DNA of 64,000 nucleotides from Microcebus murinus (taxonomy: Eukaryota > Chordata > Mammalia > Primates > Cheirogaleidae), in NCBI RefSeq assembly GCF_040939455.1, contig NC_134117.1, positions 28,203,501 through 28,267,500 on the forward strand, in the 5' to 3' direction. The notes beneath the pieces are model-generated. The model did not search any database and was not told the DNA's origin. It saw only the letters and a list, made by a program, of their open reading frames with translations. Numbering within the stretch: the stretch's first letter is position 1; each line of letters begins with the position of its first letter. The translations under genes and the position numbers were made by a program. Of the stretch, positions 1 to 11,122 are shown piece after piece.

Positions 1-175
1 TTTGGTCCCACCAGGTATGGGCTCATTCAACCCTAGCACATTACTTAACTTTTCATTTGTACACATGTGCCGGCTGCTGGGGTTATAAGGACAAAGGAAA
101 CAGCACAGGCCCTGCTCTTCACAGACCGCAATTTCCTTACTGGTACAATGTTAATGCCTATAGAAATGTTTACTG

Positions 176-375
176 TCTTTTGAGCACCTACTAAGTGCTG
201 GGACTGGACTAAATGATGTTATGTGTATCTTCTTGAATCCTAATAATCATCTCCCCTTTACAGCTGTAAGGTACTTAGGCTCTAAATTCAAGAAGCTCAA
301 GGTCATGCAGCTAGGAAAGGGAAACACTCAAGGTAAAACCCGGGTCCATGACTCCAGAGTTCCACTGTGACCCTC
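176..375 (-). mobile_element. MIR, antisense
   Basis: It reads GAGCACCTACTAAGTGCTGG, then CCCTTTACAG, then AAGGTCATGCAGCTAGG, in the order of the MIR reverse complement. Confidence 0.75.
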
Positions 376-394
376 TGCTTTACACGGCCCCATA

Positions 395-480
395 AGACTG
401 CTATGAACTTAAATGAGATAATGTAGTGAAGCTTCTCGTTCAGTGCCCAGCACATAATAACCCAATAGAAGGTCAGTGTC
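395..480 (+). mobile_element. MIR, 3' part, sense
   Basis: AAATGAGATAATGTAGTGAA then CAGTGCCCAGCACATAATAA is the MIR 3' half. It lies back to back with the antisense MIR on its left. Confidence 0.65.
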
Positions 481-791
481 TCAGATGTTCTGGGACCCCA
501 CAGCGCCCTGAGCAAGTCTCTAGCTTGCATTCATCACACTACTTTGCAGGGTTGTTGGTGCCTTTCTGTTCTCTCATTAGGCAAGCAGGAACCATGTCTT
601 ATTTTCCTTTGTGTCCTGGCCCATGCTCAGTGAGAGTTGCTTGAATGAGTAAGAGAATACCCGCTCCCCCCAACTCCAGCTTGGATAGGACCTCCTGACA
701 CGTGGCTGGCCACCGGCTCTCCTGTACCCCTCGGCTGTGCTGATGACTCCCTAGCTGCAGCAGGGATACAGCCCTGGCCCTGCCCACTCAC

Positions 792-1019
792 CATGAGGCA
801 GGGTGATGCTGGCTCCATCCAGGATGGCCTGGGCCAGCTCGTGGTCGTTGGCCTCGGCAGCGTAGGCGGCGGCCTTGAGGGCATCCCAGATCTCCTTGCG
901 GCCCTCGAAGGCGGGCGCCGTGTCCCAGAACTCGTCTCGCTTGCTCCGCAGCTGCCCGTCGGTCATGGGGTAGTCACTCTTCCACTTGAGCCGCTCCTTC
1001 TTCAGGGGCTCATTGCGGC
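792..1019 (-). CDS. UBTD1: UBTD1 coding exon 2 (ubiquitin domain-containing protein 1)
   Basis: The minus-strand translation reads [20 protein letters not shown] and continues through [20 protein letters not shown] to DGASITLPH. This is the conserved N-terminal UBTD1/UBTD2 domain, about residues 24-99 of the ~227-residue protein. The acceptor is a pyrimidine tract ending CTGCCCAG just above 1019, and the donor is GTGAGT just below 792. The exon is 228 nt: two bases complete the Gly codon begun in exon 1, then 75 codons follow and one base is left over, which matches the known UBTD1 frame. UBTD1 is reported to bind UBE2D-family E2 enzymes and to influence p53 and YAP stability; the E2-facing domain is encoded largely here. 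The ubiquitin-like C-terminal half is encoded by exon 3, which is not in the window. No frameshift or stop is present. The paralogue UBTD2 is less likely because exon 1 matches UBTD1. Confidence 0.97.
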
Positions 1020-1244
1020 CTGGGCAGGACACAGAGAGAGGCTCAGCATCTCTGACGCCGCTCGAGCTGCGGTCCGCTCTCTCGCGCCTCCCTGGGCCAC
1101 GCCCTGGCAGCCGCTCTTAAGTGTTTAGGTCCCTGGGGCCCTTCCTCAACAGCAGGGAACAGTCAGGACATTCCATGTACCCAACCCAGGCGCATAGAGT
1201 ACTTTTGTCCGCAAAGCATATGCTGTCTTTGTCTCTACTGTTAA

Positions 1245-1810
1245 GTTTTAATTTTATTCTTTCTTTGATTAGAAAGCAGTACATGTTCAGTATTTAAAAA
1301 CCTGGAAAGAATCCACACATGTAAAAATAGTAACTGCCACCATCTATGGAGCCGACTTGTGCCACATCACAGGTGAGGCACGTGGGACTCGTTATTCATT
1401 TGATCCTCAAAACCACCCAACAGATGGGGAAACCAAGACCCACAGAGTTTGCCTTTTGTCTGAAGACACACAGGTACTGACTTAGTGAAGACTTTCTGAT
1501 GCCAAAGCCCACCTCTGACCACTGTCTGTACCATGCTGCCACTCAGAACCCCACCATTCAGACGTAATCACTGTTAACGCCTCAATCTATCTCCTTCTCG
1601 CTTCCTCTTCCCCCATTTTTCTCAATATAGTTGAGTTAATATTATGAAGTGTATTTGCTTATATTTTGTGTTCCAGAAAGGATATAAGAGGTTTATGTAC
1701 AATGTACAACTTTTTGTTTATTTCACTTATATTACTGTAAACTTCCCAAATGATTAAAAATTATCAACAATTTTAATGTCTTGCTACTAAAATCATAACT
1801 GATCAACAGC
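1245..1810 (-). mobile_element. Old L1-like fragment, antisense, with an antisense MIR at about 1370-1550
   Basis: The outer parts (GTAATCACTGTTAACGCC, and an AT-rich tail with TTCACTTATATTACTG) resemble the antisense 3' region of old L1 elements. The middle (TTTGATCCTCAAAACCACCC, GATGGGGAAACC, ACACACAGG) is an antisense MIR. Both are diverged. Confidence 0.5.
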
Positions 1811-1829
1811 CAAAAATTCCTGCGGCATC

Positions 1830-1847
1830 TAAAAAAAAAAAAAAAAG
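1830..1847 (+). repeat. A-rich homopolymer tract
   Basis: A run of about 17 A interrupts otherwise unremarkable intron. The following ~300 bp (to about 2150) show nothing recognisable. Confidence 0.7.
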
Positions 1848-2154
1848 CAATTCTGTCAAATGTCATTTTTCTTGTTACCCAGCTCCTAGGGATCTTTAAG
1901 ACAACTCTAGACCACGGCCAAACTGAGGGTAGAGGTGTCTCTCAAAGGCTTCTGGAAGCTCAGTCATCTCAAAGCTGGAGGCAGAGTGATCTGCAGAGTG
2001 AGGTGTAAGGTACTCAGCTTCCACTGTAACTCAGATCCTACAAGTGACAGTTGGAACCAAGGCTGGAGGCTGCCACCAGGCCACTCCTGGCTGGGGCAGG
2101 AAGAGGAGGGAGAGAACAGCATTCACTGACCACCAGCTGTGTGAAAGGACCCCA

Positions 2155-2340
2155 AGTAAGCTCTTTATTTATACACATTATCCCATTTCATCCTTGCAAT
2201 AGCCTTAGGCGGTAGGTATTATTACTGCTATTTCACAGATGATAGGGCAGATTTAGAGAGATTAAATGACTGGCCCCAGGTCACACAGTGATTGAGTGAG
2301 AGTTCCGCCTCAGTGCCGACTAAATCCTGTGTTTGCCATC
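2155..2340 (-). mobile_element. MIR, antisense
   Basis: CATTATCCCATTTCATCC, GGTAGGTATTATTACTGC, TTTCACAGATGATAGGG and CCCAGGTCACACAG follow in MIR reverse-complement order. Confidence 0.85.
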
Positions 2341-2710
2341 TGAATTCACAGCTACCTGTGTGGGCAGAAAACTCTATAAAGCAAAACATTTAATTTAAAG
2401 TGTTCCCGGGGTTGCAGAAGGAAATGCAAACCCTCTTAGGAGGAAAACAACTTCAAACCAGGCCTCAAAGAATTCTCAAGATAAAGTTCCAAGGAAAATA
2501 AATAATAAGGTCATAGTTTAAAAAAGAAACTCACAACAGGCAAGGAAACAAGGCAATATGAGCCACAGCCAGCAAAAACAGCAGACAGAAGAATCAGATT
2601 TACAAAGACGTTGGATATGGAACTTATCAGACACAGATTATGAAATACCAAGTTTAAGAAATAAGAGTACATTAACAATACGAGTAAGTAATAAGGAATG
2701 ACCAACTAGA

Positions 2711-3043
2711 TTTTTTTTTTTTTGAGAGAGTCTCGCTGTTGCCCAGGTTAGAGTGAGTGCCGTGGCGTCAGCCTAGCTCACAGCAACCTCAAACTCCTGG
2801 GCTCGAGCGATCCTTCTGCCTCAGCCATAGCCAGTCCCGAGTAGCTGGGACTACAGGCATGCGCCATCATGCCCGGCTAATTTTTTATATATATATCAGT
2901 TGGCCAATTAATTTCTTTCTATTTATAGTAGAGACGGGGTCTCGCTCTTGCTCAGGCTGGTTTTGAACTCCTGACCTTGAGCAATCCGCCCGCCCCGGCC
3001 TCCCAAGAGCTAGGATTACAGGCGTGAGCCACAGCACCCAGCC
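2711..3043 (-). mobile_element. Alu, strepsirrhine type, antisense
   Basis: A T-tract is followed by TGAGAGAGTCTCGCTGTTGC. The lemur-type middle (AGTTGGCCAATTAATTTC) is present, and the unit ends GCCACAGCACCCAGCC. It is full length and joined directly to the next Alu. Confidence 0.93.
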
Positions 3044-3340
3044 TTTTTTTTTTTTTTTTTGAGACAGGGTCTTGCTCTCTCTTCCAGGCTACAGTTCAGT
3101 GGTGTCAGCATTAGCTCACTGCAACCTCAAACTCCTGGGCTCAAGTCATCCTCCTGCCTCAGCCTCCCAAGTAGCTGGGATGACAGGCATGTGCCACCAC
3201 ACTGGCTAATTTTTCTACTTTTTGTAGAGATGGGGTCTCGCTCTTGCTCAGACAGGTCTTGAACTCCTGGCCTCAAGCGGTCCTCCTGCCTCGGCCTTCC
3301 ACAGTGCTAGGATTACAGGTGTGAGCCACCATACCTGGCC
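3044..3340 (-). mobile_element. Alu, older type without the lemur insertion, antisense
   Basis: A T-tract then GAGACAGGGTCTTGCTCTC, ending GTGAGCCACCATACCTGGCC. It lacks the TTGGCCAATTAA middle segment. The younger Alu on its left appears to have inserted at its A-tail. Confidence 0.92.
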
Positions 3341-3499
3341 CAAGTAGATTTTAAAAGAATCATATAGAACCCTTAAAAATGAAAAATATAACAATTGAAA
3401 TTCAGATGGCCTAATACTTTAAATTAGAATTTCCAGAAGGATACAAGAGGAAGAATGTGGATGAAGCAATATTGAAAGAAACAATAGAGATGTTCCTCC

Positions 3500-3945
3500 T
3501 CTCCTAAACTGATCTATAAATTTAATGCAATTCCAATGAAATTCCCAACTAGGAGCTTTTTCCCAAGGAACCTGGCAAGATGATTCTACAATATCTATAG
3601 AAGAACAAAGCTGCTCCTAGAGAAGAATGAAGTGGGAGAACTTGCACTGCCATTATCAATACTAATTATAAAGCCATAGCCAGCACAGTACTGCAAGAGG
3701 GACAGACAAATTAGAATAGAGTCCAAAAATAGACCCAGGCATGAACAGAAAAACTTGCTTAAAGTGAGAAAGAACATTGCTGATGGGGGTGGAAGATGGA
3801 CTATTTGATATGTGGTGTTGGGACTACAGGTTCTGCACATAAAAAAATATACAATGGAATTCCTACCTCAGGCCAGCCACAAAAATCAAAACTGGATAGA
3901 TCAAAGGCTTCAATGTGAAAGACAGAAAGGAGGCACTAAAGGAAT
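3500..3945 (+). mobile_element. L1 ORF2 3'-region fragment, sense
   Basis: CTATAAATTTAATGCAATTC, AACTAGGAGCTTTTTCCC and ACTGGATAGATCAAAGGCTT match the sense strand of L1 ORF2 near its 3' end. It is riddled with indels and not coding. Confidence 0.75.
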
Positions 3946-5160
3946 GATGATTACAATTTTTTTCTAGTATTTTTTGTGAAGTTTGGCCTGGAGGTGTTTG
4001 TGCCTTGACCAAGGAAGTAGCTCCGTTTCTGGACTCCTTTTCTTTTTGATTCTTAGGCACTGATGACTTCCTAATAAGGGCTTTGATCCATCAGCCCTCA
4101 CAGTCATGCTACAGTGACACCCTCAGGGACCCGCCTTCACTCAATGACTTCTTAACTTCACTGGCTTTTTAACTTCTCGAGCTGATTACTGTGGTTTCCC
4201 CACCTCCTTTCTCTTTGCCAGATGTCACTTCTTCCTGGTCTCTATCTGCTGCTCCTAGCATGGGTGGAGGTCAGGTCCAGCTAACGGACCACTGTGAATC
4301 TGCGGAGGGCCCAGGAAGGGCACAACCACGCTGTCAGCATGGTCTAAGAAAGAAGCTTCCTGCAGAAGAAAGAGACTAGGCTTCGGGACATTTCAAATGT
4401 TCACCTTTTGGCTCTGTTCCCGACACAGTGGTTGCTGGACTGTGACCGCAAGGACATCTGGGCTGTAACTGTGTGTACCTGCAGCTCGCTCTCTCTTGAG
4501 AACTGATCTTTAAAATAAACACAGCCCCATGGTGGCCCCTTTCAAAGTTGTCACCTCAGGAGGCCACGCGTGTACCTGAGAGATGCTGCCTTGGCTCACA
4601 AACCTCTTCCGAAGTGCCTTCGAGGTTACCTCCCCCTGCACTCAGACAGCAGCTGGGGTTCCTAACAGTCTCACCCACAGACCACACACTGCAAGAGAGC
4701 CTCTCCGAGTATAAACAGCATCTGCAGTGACCCAGGATATGGCGGTTTTAAAATTCCTCACTCTACTGAGCAGGGCCTTTGTGGCTGAAAATCAGAATGG
4801 GGTGGAGGGTGCAGGGGTCAGGCAGGGTTAAGGTGAGAGCCTCAGGAACCCGCCCATTGCCTTCGCAACTGTCACTGCCCCTCTGGGCCAGCAGAGGGCA
4901 GCCACAGCCCCTCTGCGCGGTGCTGGGTCCGTTCCTTAGTGGGTCAGACACTCAGCATAAGAACATGGACAAAGTTCCCCAGGCCCAGAGATGTGCCAGA
5001 TGTCTGGAGCCCTACACACTGGTACTTACAATCTTAGGCACAGATATAGACAAGGACAGAAAAGAAAGCTTTCCATCTAAGCATATAGCAAACTTACCAA
5101 TATTTTAGTTTCATTTACTTAAAAAAATATATTTTATAGTTAGTTTAGTAAAAAAAAAAA
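3946..5160. other. Intron tract without recognisable features
   Basis: I see no repeat family, exon or RNA gene here. The open frames are short and have no recognisable protein similarity. Confidence 0.6.
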
Positions 5161-5360
5161 AAAATTGGACAGTTTACGTGAACACTCATACGCTACACCA
5201 ATTGGTACAAACTTCCTGGAGAGCACTTGGTATGGTACTGAAAAATGTAAAAATGTACATCCTTTTGGCTTAGCTATTTGGTTTCTAAGAATTTGTTCTA
5301 AGAAAATAATCATAAGCATGTGGCAAAGATTTATCTACAAAGCTGTTTAACACAGTATGG

Positions 5361-5657
5361 TTTTTCTGTTTGTTTTGAGACTGGGTCTTGTTCTGTCACT
5401 GAGGCTAGAGCACATTGGCTTGATCATAGCTCACAGCAACCTCAAACTTCTGGGCTCAAGCGATCCTCCTGCCTCAGCCTCATGAGTAGCCTGGACTATA
5501 GGTACATGCCACCACACCGGGCTAAGTTTTCCTGTTTTTAGTAAAGATGGGGTCTCACTCTTGCTCAGGCTTGTCTCGAACTCCTGGCCTCAAGTAATCT
5601 TCCTGCCTTGGCCTCCCAGGGTGCTAGGATTATACCCATGAGCCACCATGCCTGGCC
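5361..5657 (-). mobile_element. Alu, older type, antisense, with target-site duplication
   Basis: TTTGAGACTGGGTCTTG to CACCATGCCTGGCC. The flanks CACAGTATGGTTTTT (5351-5365) and CACAGCATGGTTTTT (5658-5672) are an almost perfect direct repeat. Confidence 0.9.
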
Positions 5658-5880
5658 CACAGCATGGTTTTTAACAGAGGAAAGCTAGAAACAACCTAAA
5701 TGTACACCACCAGGAGAAAGGCTAAAAAATATCTGTGCATCTATACAAATCATTGGTGGCAGCCATTCTTTGACAGCGAGGCAGGATGCTGAGTAACGTG
5801 GGGAAACGTTCACAATACAGGGAAAAAAACTTCCAAATGGCCAGTACTCTGTGCTCCAGCTTTTGCTTTTAAAAATGTAT

Positions 5881-6035
5881 AAGCCAGGTGCAGTGGCTAA
5901 AACCTGTAATCCTTTGGGAGGCTGAGGCAGAAGGATCACTTGAACCTAGGAGTTAATGGATACAGTGAGCTATGATCATGCCACTGCATTCCAGCCTGGG
6001 TGACAAAGCAAGACTCTGTCTCTTTTTTTTTTTTT
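5881..6035 (+). mobile_element. Alu-type monomer, sense
   Basis: AAGCCAGGTGCAGTGGCTAA to CAAGACTCTGTCTC, about 155 bp with no second arm. It is either a free Alu monomer or an internally deleted Alu. Confidence 0.75.
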
Positions 6036-6330
6036 AAAAAAAGGCAAAATGTGGCTCATGCCTGTAATACTAGTACTCTGGGAGGCTGAGGTAGAAGGAT
6101 CACTTGAGGCCGGCAGATCAAGATCAACCTGAACAAGAGCAAGACTCCACCTCTACAAAAAATAGAAAAATTAGCTGGGTGTGGTGGGATGCACCTGTAG
6201 TCCCAGCTACTCGGGAGGCTGAGGCAGCAGGATCACTTGAGCCCGGTTTGAAGTTTCAGTGAGCTATGATGATACCACTGTACTCTACCAAGGATGACAG
6301 AGTGAGATTCTGTCTTAAAAAAGAAAAAAA
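6036..6330 (+). mobile_element. Alu, older type, sense
   Basis: GTGGCTCATGCCTGTAATAC to GTGAGATTCTGTCTT with an A-rich tail. It has no lemur-type middle insertion. Confidence 0.88.
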
Positions 6331-6999
6331 GTATGTATAATTATATATTTTAAAAAGACTGGAATGATTTATACTAAAATGTTAATAGTGGTTATATCTA
6401 ATTGGCAGTTACCTATGAATTTTTTGGCTTATATTTTCCAAGTTTTCTATAATAACAATTTAGGGTGTGACACCTTAGTATTAAGAATAATACAATAAAA
6501 GTTGTTAATGAAGAAAGCGGGTGCATGGAGTTCTGGGGGAGCAGCCATGGTAAGTAGAAAGAGTTTGGGGAGCCGAGTGAGGGGGTCTAGGGCAGTGGTG
6601 ATCTGGGAAGTCCAAAGCCCCCAGCCTGTAGGATTTTAGTTGCTGGCAGCTCTTGCTGGCTTTGTCGAGGGCCAGGATAGGCTCTGCTGGTTTCAGCAGC
6701 AGAAGCATTTAGTGGCTTCTACTTATGTCTCCACCTGTCCCAGATAAGCTTCAGGTCAAAGACAGAGCAAGATAAACAGTCCCTTCCTTCGTGACATTGA
6801 CTAAAGGGAGATTTTAAAACAATGAAAGATCACTGTGTAGTCAGGTACACAACTTGCAAAGGGAGGCCACAGGGCAAAACACCCACCAAAATCAGGGGCT
6901 TCTGTGATTGTGGTGGGTAGGGAACAGCAAAAAATGTTTGTGATTGAACAGAGAATGCATGTGTCTGAGTACACAGGTAAAAGCAGGGGCCACAAAGGG

Positions 7000-7360
7000 T
7001 TGTCAAAAACACCTACATTAGGATCTCCTGGGGTGTTGGTTAAAAAGACGGATTCCCAGCCTGGGCAACAGAGCAAGACCCTGTCTCTACAAAAAAGTAA
7101 AAAAAATTATGGGGAGTGAAAAAAGAAAACATTAGCCAGGTGTGGTGGCACATGCCTGTAGTCCCAGCTACTCAGGAGGCTGAGGCAGGAGGATCACTTG
7201 AGCCCAGGAATTTACAGTGAGCTATGAGGACACCGCTACACTCCAGCCTGTGTGACAAAGTGAGACCCTGTCTCATTTTTTAAAAAAATGGCAGATTCCC
7301 AGGCCCACCCTGGACCTAGGAAATTAGTTGCAGGGGCTGGGCCAGGGTATGTACTTGATT
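7000..7360 (+). mobile_element. MER5-like hAT fragment split by an Alu
   Basis: ATCTCCTGGGGTGTTGGTTA (left part, to 7057) and AGATTCCCAGGCCCACCC (right part, from about 7291) fit a MER5-type element. GATTCCCAG is repeated at both edges of the Alu, as expected for a target-site duplication. Confidence 0.6.
7058..7290 (+). mobile_element. Alu, 5'-truncated, sense
   Basis: It begins inside the left arm at AGCCTGGGCAACAGAGCAAG and runs through TTAGCCAGGTGTGGTGGC to GAGACCCTGTCTC. Confidence 0.88.
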
Positions 7361-7691
7361 CTGGTTTGACAGCCCATTTGTAAGCACAGCAGAACAGAAA
7401 TGGAAAGGGCATGCTCGATCACACCTTAACATCAACAGTTCAGTGCATGGTCTCCAACTCCTGCTGAGAGCTGATTTGGAGAGTGAAGAGGGAAAAGAGC
7501 AGGAGGGCTGGAGGAGGATAATGATGGTAGTGGATGCTGTGGTTTGGCCTCGATAATGAATGGTGTCTGGTGATACTACCCCCAAGGGAGGGCACTGGAA
7601 GAAGAGTGGGAGAGAGAACACTGAAGGTGCTCTCCAAGTTGCCCAGCACTGGTGTGCATCTACGGGAGATGTGTGTGCTCCCACCCTGACT

Positions 7692-7794
7692 CACACTGCT
7701 GAATTCACACTGCTGAATTCGCACTGCTGAATTCACACTGCTGAATTCGCACTGCTGAATTCGCACTGCTGAATTCGCACTGCTGAATTCACAC
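7692..7794 (+). repeat. Minisatellite, seven 14-bp units
   Basis: Seven perfect-length copies of C(A/G)CACTGCTGAATT run from 7692 to 7789, plus a partial CACAC. The second base of the units reads A, A, G, A, G, G, G. Unit junctions create GAATTC each time. The array is translatable on the minus strand but has no sign of being a gene. Confidence 0.95.
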
Positions 7795-10044
7795 AGAAGC
7801 GGGGATACAAGACACGAGAAGGACAGCAGACCCTGGCTGCTGCTCTGTAAATACCCACATGCCTTGCAGTGGGCTTGCCCCAGGGCGGTTCTCAGCAAGT
7901 ACCTACTGAATTGAGTGGAACGACACACAGCACAGGCACGGTAGGCAGGCGGGGGATGCAGGAGAGAGTCTGCCGAGGAAAAGTCAGGAGGACCCTTCGC
8001 TTCTTGTTCTTGGACCCCAAGAGATCCTTACTGTGGCTGCAGGGACTAGAATAAGTGAGCCACTGGGGTGTGACACCAAATCTGAGACCAGCCAAGGGGA
8101 GCAGAGATTTCCCCAGTCAGTCCACCCTAGCCAGGAGACAGCCCTATTTATTCCTGCAGCAATCCCCAAGCTATTTCCACACTCGTTACCAAGCTCTATC
8201 CCCAGGCCCTTGCTCCAGGGATGGGGCCAACAGTGTCCTCCCCAGAAGCACCAATTATGTGACAAGTCTGGGCTTGCTCTGCCTGGTGCGATATGTCTCC
8301 AGCAGGAGAGGGAAGGAACTAGAGCCTCTCTGTCCCAACAGCCTGGCTGGCAAGCGGCAAGGGCCCTCTGGCCAGGACGCAGACTGGCATCTCTCCCCGC
8401 CTCGCCCTCCCACCCCAATAGTCACAGCTGGAATGCAGGTGGGCTGAAGTGTCCCACCTGGCAGCGGGGATAAGAGGTCAGACAGAACAGAAGGTCCCAG
8501 AAGAAGGATCAGCCCAGGTGGGGAGGGTGCAGCCGGGGGAAGTGGAGCCCAGGTAATCCCTTCAGGAAGCGAGATATTTATAGTTAGACTTAGCCCAGGA
8601 TGACCCTCAGAGCCTGGGTGACTTCGAAGGGAAAGTGCTGGCCCAGCTCTGGTCAGCTGGGGCCTCCCACGCTCTGAGATTTGGTGGCCTCTTTATGGGC
8701 CTGTGGGCCTTTCCTCCCCATTCATTCCCTTAGGCCCCAGCTCCAGGGTTCAGGGAGATAAAGGGGTGGAGCCAGTTGCTAAGTGACTAGTCAGGCTTCC
8801 TAAACTGCATCCCTCTTGGGGCATGCTGGGTCCCAGGTGGTCCCGGGGAAGAGAGCCCCCCTTCCCCTGGGAGGCCTGCTCTGGGCTCCGGGACGGCACC
8901 CAGCCCAGGGCAGCTGCAGTTCTCTGCATTGACCTTGTTTGTCGGCCTGAGGCTGGGGCTACCTCCCGTTCATCTTCCTGATCCCAGAGACTGGGTCAAT
9001 GTCTGGCATGCCGCAGATCTCAGTAACTGTTGGCCACTTGAGTGAGAGAAATGGACAGGATGTTTAGGAAAAGCAGGAGCAGCTGGAGAAGGGAGGGGCA
9101 GATGGGGGAGCAGTGGGGAGCAGACAGCTGCCTGTAAGACACCCCTGCGAAGGGGAACGGGGGACCACGTTTTGTGAACACATCTCACTGAATGGGAAGA
9201 GAAGAAGGAAGAAGGTGGGCGGAGGTTGGAGTCCAGGAGGGACAAAACCAGTCACCAAGTTAGGTACACAGTAAGAGGACCTGCTGGAGGATGAGGGCCC
9301 GGAAACCTCTGTGGCCACGGCAGAGACGAAATCGCAGCCAAGAGAAACAGACCTACCCAGGCCTCGGTGCCGAGGCGGCTGCAGGCGCAGACAAGGGGGC
9401 CCACACCAGCGTGGAGACAGGCCGGGCTTTCACCGCGCTGCACAACGTGCGCATTCACGGGGTGGGCTGCGGGTGAGCTGGGGAGAGCAGGCCTTTATCT
9501 GCTCTGCGTCCAGCCCATGGCCCCTGGCCGCATCAGGCCAGGCTGGAGGGAGGGGGCATCCCAGAACTGGGCACTGCCCAGCAGTCCCCGTACCCACTTC
9601 CTCAGGGAAAACTGCCTTTCTGATCTCAACTACGAACAGAACCCCCATGTCTTCACGGTCTAACTCCAGGTTCTAACCTGCAATGCAACTAACAGCTTCT
9701 TTTCTGAGGCTGGTCTGGAAAGCATTCTGTCCTCCACAAGCAGAGTTAAACATCGGGTGCCTGGAAAGTGACTGTACTTCTTGTTTCAGGTTCCTATGTT
9801 CCACTCTTGCAGGGAATACACTCTCGTCTTCACCATGTACTGATGTGTTTCTTCCCAAGTGCAACCAGGGTCCTGGCCTGAACGTGAACTGCGCCAGAAT
9901 TAGCAGCTCTAGAAGAGAACTTTGATCACACGTGTTTTCTGGCAACCTAGACCACAGATAATTATGAGTAAAGAGACACTGTAGCCTCTCTCTGCAATCT
10001 GGCTGCTCACACATGGGCTTCAGAGATGGGCATTAGGGGTTCTC
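7795..10044. other. Intron tract without recognisable repeats
   Basis: 2.2 kb, GC-moderate. The only distinctive item is the CpG-dense block at 9317-9475, listed separately. The open frames here have no recognisable similarity. Confidence 0.6.
9317..9475. promoter_or_regulatory. CpG-dense block deep in UBTD1 intron 1 (candidate regulatory element or alternative exon)
   Basis: About 15 CpG dinucleotides fall in ~160 bp, for example CCTCGGTGCCGAGGCGGC and CACCGCGCTGCACAACGTGC, while the surrounding kilobases have few. On the plus strand a donor-like GG|GTGAGC lies at 9473 at the right edge. I recognise no protein or repeat. The function is unknown. Confidence 0.35.
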
Positions 10045-10225
10045 GCTGGCCACTGACCACCATTGTGAACGTGGATGGATAACCTCATCATCCTAAGCCT
10101 CAGAGTTCCCATCTTATAAAAAGAGCCCATAACTCCCACCTCAGATTGCTGTAAGGATTAAATGAGACCGCTCTGCTCAGTGCTGAAAAGACAGTAGCTA
10201 CTACAGTCAACCCAAGTCAATAATG
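10045..10225 (+). mobile_element. MIR, sense
   Basis: AACCTCATCATCCTAAGCCT, then TGCTGTAAGGATTAAATGAG, then CAGTGCTGAAAAGACAGTAG, in MIR sense order. Confidence 0.75.
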
Positions 10226-10820
10226 CTTATTACCATTACACAATCAAAGGATACCATTTTTTTTTCATAAAGTTGCTGTGATTCTGAAAAATTACTCCTG
10301 CTGTAACGAACTCTCGGTCTTTACCTTGTAGCGCAGGAGAATGCAGGGGTTAAATGAAGTTAAGTGGGACAGGGACAAAGAGTGGGCTTGACAGATGCCC
10401 ACCTCCGGGTGCTGGCTGCACAGTGTGGAGTCAGCACTTTTCCTGGGGCAGAGGAGGGAAAATGGCAGCTAATAAATAAAACAGGAACTCTCCAGAGGGT
10501 GCTACAAGAAAGATCTCCTCTGTCTGGCCACTCCCCTTGCTACCTCAGGACTCCAGGGAGGGGAGGCAGGTCTTCTCTGCCACTGTGGTTTCTACAGCTG
10601 GACGCAGCAGCCCAAACTCCCTGCCTGCTGGCAAGGAGCGGGACCCAATGAGCACCAGGTGCGGCAGGTGCCCCAGGGCCGAGAGGAAAAGCCTGACTTC
10701 TGACACCGGGACTCTGCCCCACAGGGTGTCAACTGTCACAGCATACCACTCAGACATGTACCACTCCCTCCAGGCATGTCCCCCTGAGAATGGCAGAGTC
10801 CAGGAGTGACCTTAGAGTCA
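10226..10820. other. Intron tract without recognisable features
   Basis: There is no repeat or exon signal apart from a short T/A run near 10258. Confidence 0.55.
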
Positions 10821-10821
10821 T

Positions 10822-10905
10822 CTGCACTAGCCACTTTATTTCACAGATGAGAACACCTAGGCTGAGAGGTGACGTGACTTGCTCCAGACCCCACAGCCGT
10901 TTCTC
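10822..10905 (-). mobile_element. MIR core fragment, antisense
   Basis: CACTTTATTTCACAGATGAG, ACACCTAGGCTGAGAGG and CTTGCTCCAGACCCCACAGC match the antisense MIR core. Confidence 0.75.
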
Positions 10906-10907
10906 GA

Positions 10908-10941
10908 GTGTGTGTGTGTGTGTGTGTTTGTGTGCGCGCGT
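10908..10941 (+). repeat. (GT)n microsatellite with a GC-rich end
   Basis: About ten GT units, broken by TTT, then GTGCGCGCG. It directly abuts the MIR fragment. Confidence 0.9.
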
Positions 10942-11093
10942 CAGGAGGTGTGTGGCAAATTCTTTCTACCCAACCACTCCACCGCCAGCGAAAGGTGAAT
11001 TACGACTAGAGCATGAAAATGTCAGGAGTGGCACGCACAGAGACAACGGATATGCCAATGGAAAAAGCAGCAAGTATTTGACCTCACTAGCAT

Positions 11094-11122
11094 GGAAAAA
11101 ATAAATAAAATAAAATAAAATA
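11094..11122 (+). repeat. (AATAAA)n-type simple repeat
   Basis: AAAAAATAAATAAAATAAAA with further TAAAAT units. The rest of 10942-11460 shows nothing recognisable. Confidence 0.8.

Larger units (their letters stand above)
1..791 (-). other. UBTD1: UBTD1 intron 2 (partial, 5' part)
   Basis: This begins at the exon 2 donor (GTGAGT, 791-786) and runs off the left edge. The acceptor and UBTD1 exon 3 (expected to start with the codons for TLCECYDELG) are not present. The stretch holds two MIR pieces. Positions 481-785 show nothing recognisable. Confidence 0.9.
2471..3420 (+). mobile_element. Old L1 (L1M-type) 5'/ORF1-region fragment split by two Alus
   Basis: AGACAGAAGAATCAGATTTA and CTTATCAGACACAGATTATG before 2711, and the A-rich text after 3340, resemble the L1M region upstream of and within ORF1. 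The Alus at 2711-3340 interrupt it. Confidence 0.55.
5161..6500 (+). mobile_element. L1M 3' end, sense, interrupted by three Alus
   Basis: CACCAATTGGTACAAACTTC, AAGAAAATAATCATAAGC, AAACAACCTAAATGTACACC and, after the Alus, ATAGTGGTTATATC read in the order of an old L1 3' region. Segments are about 5161-5360, 5658-5880 and 6331-6500. Confidence 0.7.

Noticed and set aside
7440..7928. 162-codon minus-strand frame with repeated SAVRIQQCEF-like units
   Set aside because: The internal peptide repeat is just the 14-bp minisatellite read in changing phase. No gene context was found.
10350..10475. Possible small RNA or tRNA gene in the GC-balanced tract
   Set aside because: I could see no tRNA A/B boxes, cloverleaf or snRNA-like motif here or elsewhere in the window.
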